In this document: positions 31,741 through 36,636 of the stretch, piece by piece
Layout of the letters: the number at the start of each line of letters is the position of its first letter
Position numbering within the stretch: position 1 is the first letter of the stretch
Origin: Apostichopus parvimensis
Taxonomy: Eukaryota > Echinodermata > Holothuroidea > Aspidochirotida > Stichopodidae
DNA: 36,636 nt
Reading direction: 5' to 3'
NCBI GenBank assembly: GCA_000934455.1
Contig: KN883324.1
Span: forward strand, 43,354-79,989
Program-made: the position numbers and the translations under genes
Notes under the pieces: generated by a model
Seen by the model: the letters and a program-made list of their open reading frames with translations, nothing else
Told to the model about the DNA's origin: nothing
The model's database searches: none

Positions 31741-32439
31741 ACCCCTGAAAAGGATGTGTTGAAGCCTAACTCTTCACTATCTTCTAACTGCAATACCTTA
31801 TCGTTAACTTTCCTTACTAACAGAGTGGCATTTTCATTAGCTTTTTTATTCTTTTTTTTTTTAATGAAAGCTTTTTAAAATATAAGTATTAAAATATAGC
31901 TTAGATATGTAAGGTTGCAGACAAGGTATTAAAGATGGAAATAAGATATTTTTGTAACAAAAACAGTTTTGGTATTATGAGTGAAATTGCTCAAGGGATT
32001 TAACCTTTCTGACTTTGTCAAACTTTGTTGGGTATATTATTAACTGTTAATGCTACAAGGGAACCAATTCATTGCAACTAAGTCCTGGATAGGTTAGTTG
32101 GTGAAGAGCACAGGACTTCTAATTCTCAGATGCCATTTTAACCAAACAACCCTAGGCTCTTTCTAAACTGTCTCAATTCTGCCGCTTAAAGAAAATCGCC
32201 AAGTTTTCTATCTTGCTTTAGTGTGTATCTCATGCTTGTTTACAGTAGCTGTTGTAAGGTCAAATATGGGCTGACTTTTAGTGGAAAATTAGCTTTTATA
32301 TCTGATCATTCAGAAAAAAGTGCTGAAAGAGTGATTCCAGCTTTTTCAATCCATGCTTGATGAAATGAATGCTGGCACCATTTGTCCTTGGCAAAGTGAT
32401 ACCGTTTGTATTTTAAATCCATAAAAGTCCTATATGTTC

Positions 32440-32990
32440 TATCGAAAATTGATTTTGTATTGTTTGCGATGAGCTGTACACTACAGTAGATTGTCCCGTC
32501 CATTTTTTATCTATATCTTGCTATTGTGGTTGATTGCATGCGTCGGTCTATAACATAATTGTCTAAAAAGTATCAAAATTAAATGTCTTTGGCAATTTCA
32601 TGGATTGTATACATTGTATTTGAAGCAGTAAATCCTAAGTTTTCCTATTAAGTGTTCACTTTGGTGTTGCTAATGAGGAGGTGTGTAGGCCTACTTAACA
32701 AGTTGGTGTCAACAGTTTGTCTATGGTCTATAATATATCAATCAGTTATTAAATTTATAAATTGAAAATGTGGTATTTGAAGCCATGAAGTCTTATTATT
32801 TTCCTAATGAATACCGGTCTTTGTATTGTTTGTGAGAAGCTGTACCAAAAGTGGGTGGTCCGAATTGTTTGATACCAAACTCACCGTTATAGCAATTGTG
32901 TGTTAATGGTCTGTAAGATATCAAAGTATGATCACTTAACAGTTTGAAGGCAAGCTTAAACTTACTATGATCGAAGACTCTAAGCAAAGA
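32440..32990. repeat. Degenerate tandem repeat, period about 180 bp
   Basis: Recurring anchors are TTTGTATTGTTTGCGATGAG (about 32,455) and TTTGTATTGTTTGTGAGAAG (about 32,820) followed by CTGTAC; GGTCTATAA/GGTCTATAA/GGTCTGTAA near 32,544, 32,716 and 32,908; and TGTATTTGAAGCAGTAAATC versus TGGTATTTGAAGCCATGAAG near 32,616 and 32,771. Their order is the same in each unit, giving about three diverged units. Confidence 0.45.
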
Positions 32991-33913
32991 TTACATTTCT
33001 GTTTTTCTTTTTTTGAGCTAGGCAACAAATAAACTTCCTGTGGCATTACACATCTGTCATAACATTAATGTAAAAAGCTAGCAAAGTAGGTATCAAATGC
33101 TGAAACTTTTGTTGAATGGTACAAACACAAGGGTATCACATATTTATTCATACCTTGCCAAGTTGGTAGGAATATAACGCAGAACTCGACAGATGTCTTT
33201 GTAACGTCAGTGATTTTCTCAGCTGTCACGTGTAAATGTAAAGTGTTTGTCAACTTTGTTGACTGGTTAAATGCTTAACAAACAGTTTATGGGTGTTTTC
33301 TTGTTGGCCTTGCCAAGGATTTAACTTTGTGCTTGTGCAGTTGCATCGATTTAACAGCTCGTGGTAAACTAAGATAAATTGTGTTGAAGATTCTATTGAA
33401 AATGTAGACCCTAGTCCATCTTTTTATAACTTTGGTAACATTCCACCACTTTATTTGGTCTAAACGGATGTTATATATACAAATGTTTTTAATTCCTCCC
33501 CCCCTGATGTTACTTTCTTTACAACAGGCATACCCTCTACTAGTAATTTAGTAGCCAAGAACTACGAGATACATTTACCTCTGTAATAATCATACACACA
33601 TTTGGAGATTAAAATGCTTACTGCCTTAATAGCCAAATAGTTTGTCAGCAAATTGTTAAATTCTCAATTATGACAATCATGCCTCCTGTTTTTTCTTCTT
33701 TTTTTTTTGCTTTGGATGTATTTTGCTAGGATATCAGGCTAGTAACTTTCAAATGACCTTGGCTTATCCAAGTGAAAGTCAAATGGATGTTTTGGTAACA
33801 AGTTACCTAATGGTAACCAACTGTTAACCTCCATCTATTTGTGGACATTACTGCCAGCCTGTCTTTCATTGTCATGTGCCTTGTGTAATTATTTGAATTT
33901 AATCATTCATCAA

Positions 33914-33919
33914 AATAAA
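33914..33919 (+). terminator. Possible distal polyadenylation signal
   Basis: AATAAA is followed about 50 nt later by a GT-rich stretch (TTTATGTGTGTGATTTTTG). If used by SPATA7 it would give a 3' UTR of about 2.4 kb. It could also be chance. Confidence 0.25.
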
Positions 33920-35605
33920 AATTATCTGCCATCGCTACTTCAGTCTTGACTCAACGTGTTTCATTTATGTGTGTGATTTTTGCTTATTCCATTTTTTTGT
34001 AGACGCAGTTATATTTCTTTTTTTTTAAGTTAACAAAGGCTTACAATGTAAAGTATTTATTGCATTTGTCTTTTGTTATAATTCTGAATGTATCTTTTAA
34101 TTGTCTACTATACTAAACAATAGAATCTTTTGTTCTGATCTGTATCTAGCAAATGGAATTCCCAAATAGTCAAACTATAAATTGGAAATCATTCGAAACA
34201 AAAAGGAAAAGTACAGAATATCCATTTTCTTTCATCAAAGATATTTTATCATTTTATTGGAGAAAAAAGGCAATCCTTTTACAAATTTAGCTCACCATGA
34301 GGGAGCTTGTAGAATACAGCATCGAATACAAAGTCTTGCTATGCATAGTTTCATAAAATACTGACAATGAGTGAATTGGGGAGTGATGCCAACATCGGAT
34401 GTTACTATTAAGTCAACATGAAACGAATGCTGAAAAATCATGCATTTCAATAATATGCCCATTAGTATAATTTGTGAATAACAAAACACTTTGACCAGGA
34501 GTAATGGTAGTTTGTATTCTACCCAGTAGCACAAGCTACCGAGCCATGGTAGGGGGTTGGAGGGGGGGGGAGAAGGTATAGCATTTCTCTATAAAAACTT
34601 GTCTTCCCCCAAGATCCCTCTGCCCATCTTGGAAGGCAGTGGAATAAAACAAACCAAACATGCCATCGAGTTTCAGTAAATGTTCCAGTAAATGAACCTT
34701 GGTTTTACACTTTACTTTTGCACAACTGGAACCCTTTCCCAATATATGATGTCGTTGGTAACACAACCTTTTTCTTTTCCATTGGTGCCAATTTTTGGAA
34801 GAAGAACGATGACCTCCCATGACCTTACAGAGGCAAATACCAAAGCCTGCTCTTCACTCAAAGAGCTGACAATTAACATTAAGGCTTGTGAGTCGTGACA
34901 AGGATGTTTGCCTGATCTAATTGATGTGAAGAGAACGGAAACGTCCAGATCTGATCATCACTTGCGAATTACATACCAAATTTATACTACAGTTGCATAG
35001 CCTTCCTTGTCTCTATATTGCACATCGTTTCATGTAATAACATGTAGCAAACATTTGCAGTTAGTGGGTATCTCTTGTTGATAAGAAAAGACTACATTAT
35101 ATGTAAGGTTTACATGGAAGATGCATACAGTAAGTGTGCATTTACATAAAGACATTCTGCATGATGTAGGTTTCTCGGTCTTTCCCTGCGACAACTTCCA
35201 AATTAAAACATAACAAAAACACATTTTTATTAAAGTCACACTGCAATAGTAAACATCTGAGGAAAAGCCTTGACAAGCTTTTACAAAAGTAACGCTTTGG
35301 TTCCAACCTGTCGAGAGAAAGCAGTTTTTGTCAGCGTGATCGAGAATTGAATACTAGAGTTTCTTTACAATCGATGAAAGAAGCATTTTTATATCGATGT
35401 TAGTCTACACAAATTGATCAAGAGTGAGCATATATTTTCAATCTGTGCTCTATATTTACCTTGGACAATAAAGTCAATGCTAAATGAACTCCCAAATCTT
35501 CATGCTATTTACCTTCTTGTGCAATACCACAGTCCATCTGATGACGACTCTGTATGGACCCTGTGGTACGTGGCTCGGTTTTATGTTGCTATTAAAGTGT
35601 TCTAC

Positions 35606-35628
35606 TTCAAAGGCATTGAAGACTTGCC
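35606..35628. mobile_element. Relic of the MITE terminus
   Basis: TTCAAAGGCATTGAAGACTTGCC matches the left terminal repeat of the 15,006 element (TTAAAGGCATTGAAGACTCGCC) with one mismatch over the last 20 bases. The rest of the element is not recognisable downstream. Confidence 0.5.
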
Positions 35629-36636
35629 AAGCAGTACCTAATAAATTTACTTCTCTGAGAAGCAATATTTTAAACTTCATAAATTTATTTAAAATAGCTG
35701 AGGCATCATCTAGAAGAATCATTTAGTCACATGTAGAGAAGCTATTGCACTAATTGTAATTCACAACAGGAACAAAAGCAAAAGATCTTAAACAAAAAGT
35801 TATTGTATTAAAGGGAGTTGCATTCAATGCACACCTCACCAGCTATTCATTGTTTGATCTATGAGAGCAGGCACTGTTCAAGATTTCATTCATCTATTAT
35901 TCAAGCATTGTTCCTCACTGTGGGGGGGGGGGTGGATACCCTTATCTTTCCCCAAGAGGAAAGCCTCAATATGCACAGTTTAAGAACTCTCAAAAGATTG
36001 TACACATTATATGCAGCTTAATTTTGCCAGAAGTAGGTACAGTATATGTTGTAACATAAAATATGAAGTAAACCTCTTTTCCACACTTAACCTTGCTAAA
36101 CATCACATAAAAGTAATTTTACATGATCAAAATCCTAAAACCTACACCACTAGTGGACATAATAAAATCATAAATGCATTAGAACTACCATGTACTTGTA
36201 CATCTACCGAGCTTCATCTCCTCCGTCTGTTCGTCACTCTCCCCCAACCATCCTTTTCTTGTATCCAATCAGTCTGTTCCAACAAGACCTAATAACTTCT
36301 TCTTTGCACATCAGTATGTATTTTAATACCTTGTTTCAGATGTCGAAAATTTAGCAACATGGCTGAATTGCTACTTAAGGAAATAACAACTTACGGTAAA
36401 TGTATAGCATTTTTTGTACCATTTGTTGCCAATTAAACAAAAATATCCAGGGCTGTCTGCACCTTTTACTTAAATGTGTGGCAAAATAAATAAAAAGAAA
36501 TTCATAAATACCAAATTATAAAAACAAAGACAAAGAACTGGTATAAACTTGAACAATAAAGCCTCTTTTATAATAAAAGGTCATCTTTTAGCACAACACT
36601 ACACTTAGTACCTTTAATAAATAATCATACTACAAT

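Larger units (their letters stand above)
31746..36636. other. Intergenic stretch without a supportable gene
   Basis: No exon chain or protein motif was found on either strand. The ORFs are short and without family signatures. It contains the degenerate tandem repeat at 32,440-32,990, a possible distal polyA signal at 33,914, G-tracts near 34,562-34,570 and 35,922-35,932, and a MITE-terminus relic at 35,606-35,628. Part of it may be an extended SPATA7 3' UTR. Confidence 0.5.

Noticed and set aside
32092..32160. tRNA-like stretch (GGATAGGTTAGTTGGTGAAG, then GGACTTCTAATTC)
   Set aside because: The first half resembles an A-box and anticodon arm, but no B-box or T-arm follows and the stems do not pair. 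At best it is a SINE relic.
34536..34820. 94-aa minus-strand ORF
   Set aside because: It has no recognisable motif or splice context, and its N- and C-terminal parts include a translated G-tract.
1..36636. CRISPR arrays, bacterial operons or prophage-like systems
   Set aside because: No regular repeat-spacer pattern, long prokaryotic ORFs or ribosome-binding-site spacing are present. The coding signal is entirely in short spliced exons.

Overview
This is animal nuclear DNA: AT-rich, intron-dense, with GT-AG introns, short exons and several degraded transposable elements. Nothing prokaryotic is visible (no operons, Shine-Dalgarno spacing or CRISPR). The repeat types, such as a TTAAAGGCATTGAAGACTCG short inverted-repeat element, a LINE 3' end of the 'GGGATCAATAAAGTTTTAC' type and tRNA-headed SINEs, suggest a marine invertebrate deuterostome. 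I suspect an echinoderm, possibly a sea cucumber, but that is inference.

Two protein-coding genes lie head to head. (1) On the minus strand, from about 23.2 kb down to 3.35 kb, I could chain 29 coding exons in one frame, with compatible phase at every junction, into at least 939 codons. The product is a large serine hydrolase: a TPR-like N-terminal part, a middle region of unknown fold, and a C-terminal alpha/beta-hydrolase domain of the prolyl-oligopeptidase (S9-like) type with GHSMGG nucleophile elbow. The first coding exon was not found. (2) On the plus strand, 24,075-31,545, ten exons add up to exactly 1,200 nt and encode a 399-residue orthologue of SPATA7, a ciliary protein. Its conserved blocks are present and it is shorter than the human protein at the C-terminus. 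The two genes share the region around 23.2-24.07 kb as a likely bidirectional promoter.

Layout: 1-3.09 kb holds an ORF tail cut by the window edge, a fold-back repeat, a doubtful secretory-type ORF behind a TATA-like box, and a G/C-tract inverted-repeat element. 3.09-23.19 kb is the hydrolase gene. Its introns carry two oppositely oriented copies of one ~365-bp MITE flanking two exons, a tRNA-Thr-like sequence, a tRNA-headed SINE with a triplicated 18-bp block, a LINE/SINE tail and a perfect 43-bp palindrome. 24.07-31.75 kb is SPATA7, with a 5'-truncated LINE in intron 3. 31.75-36.64 kb has no gene I can support. It contains a possible distal polyA signal, a degenerate ~180-bp tandem repeat and a MITE-terminus relic.

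I see no evidence of a novel multi-gene system. The most testable observations are the inverted MITE pair around two exons (circular RNA or RNA editing), a 15-nt microexon required by reading frame, and the large TPR plus S9-like hydrolase architecture in an animal.
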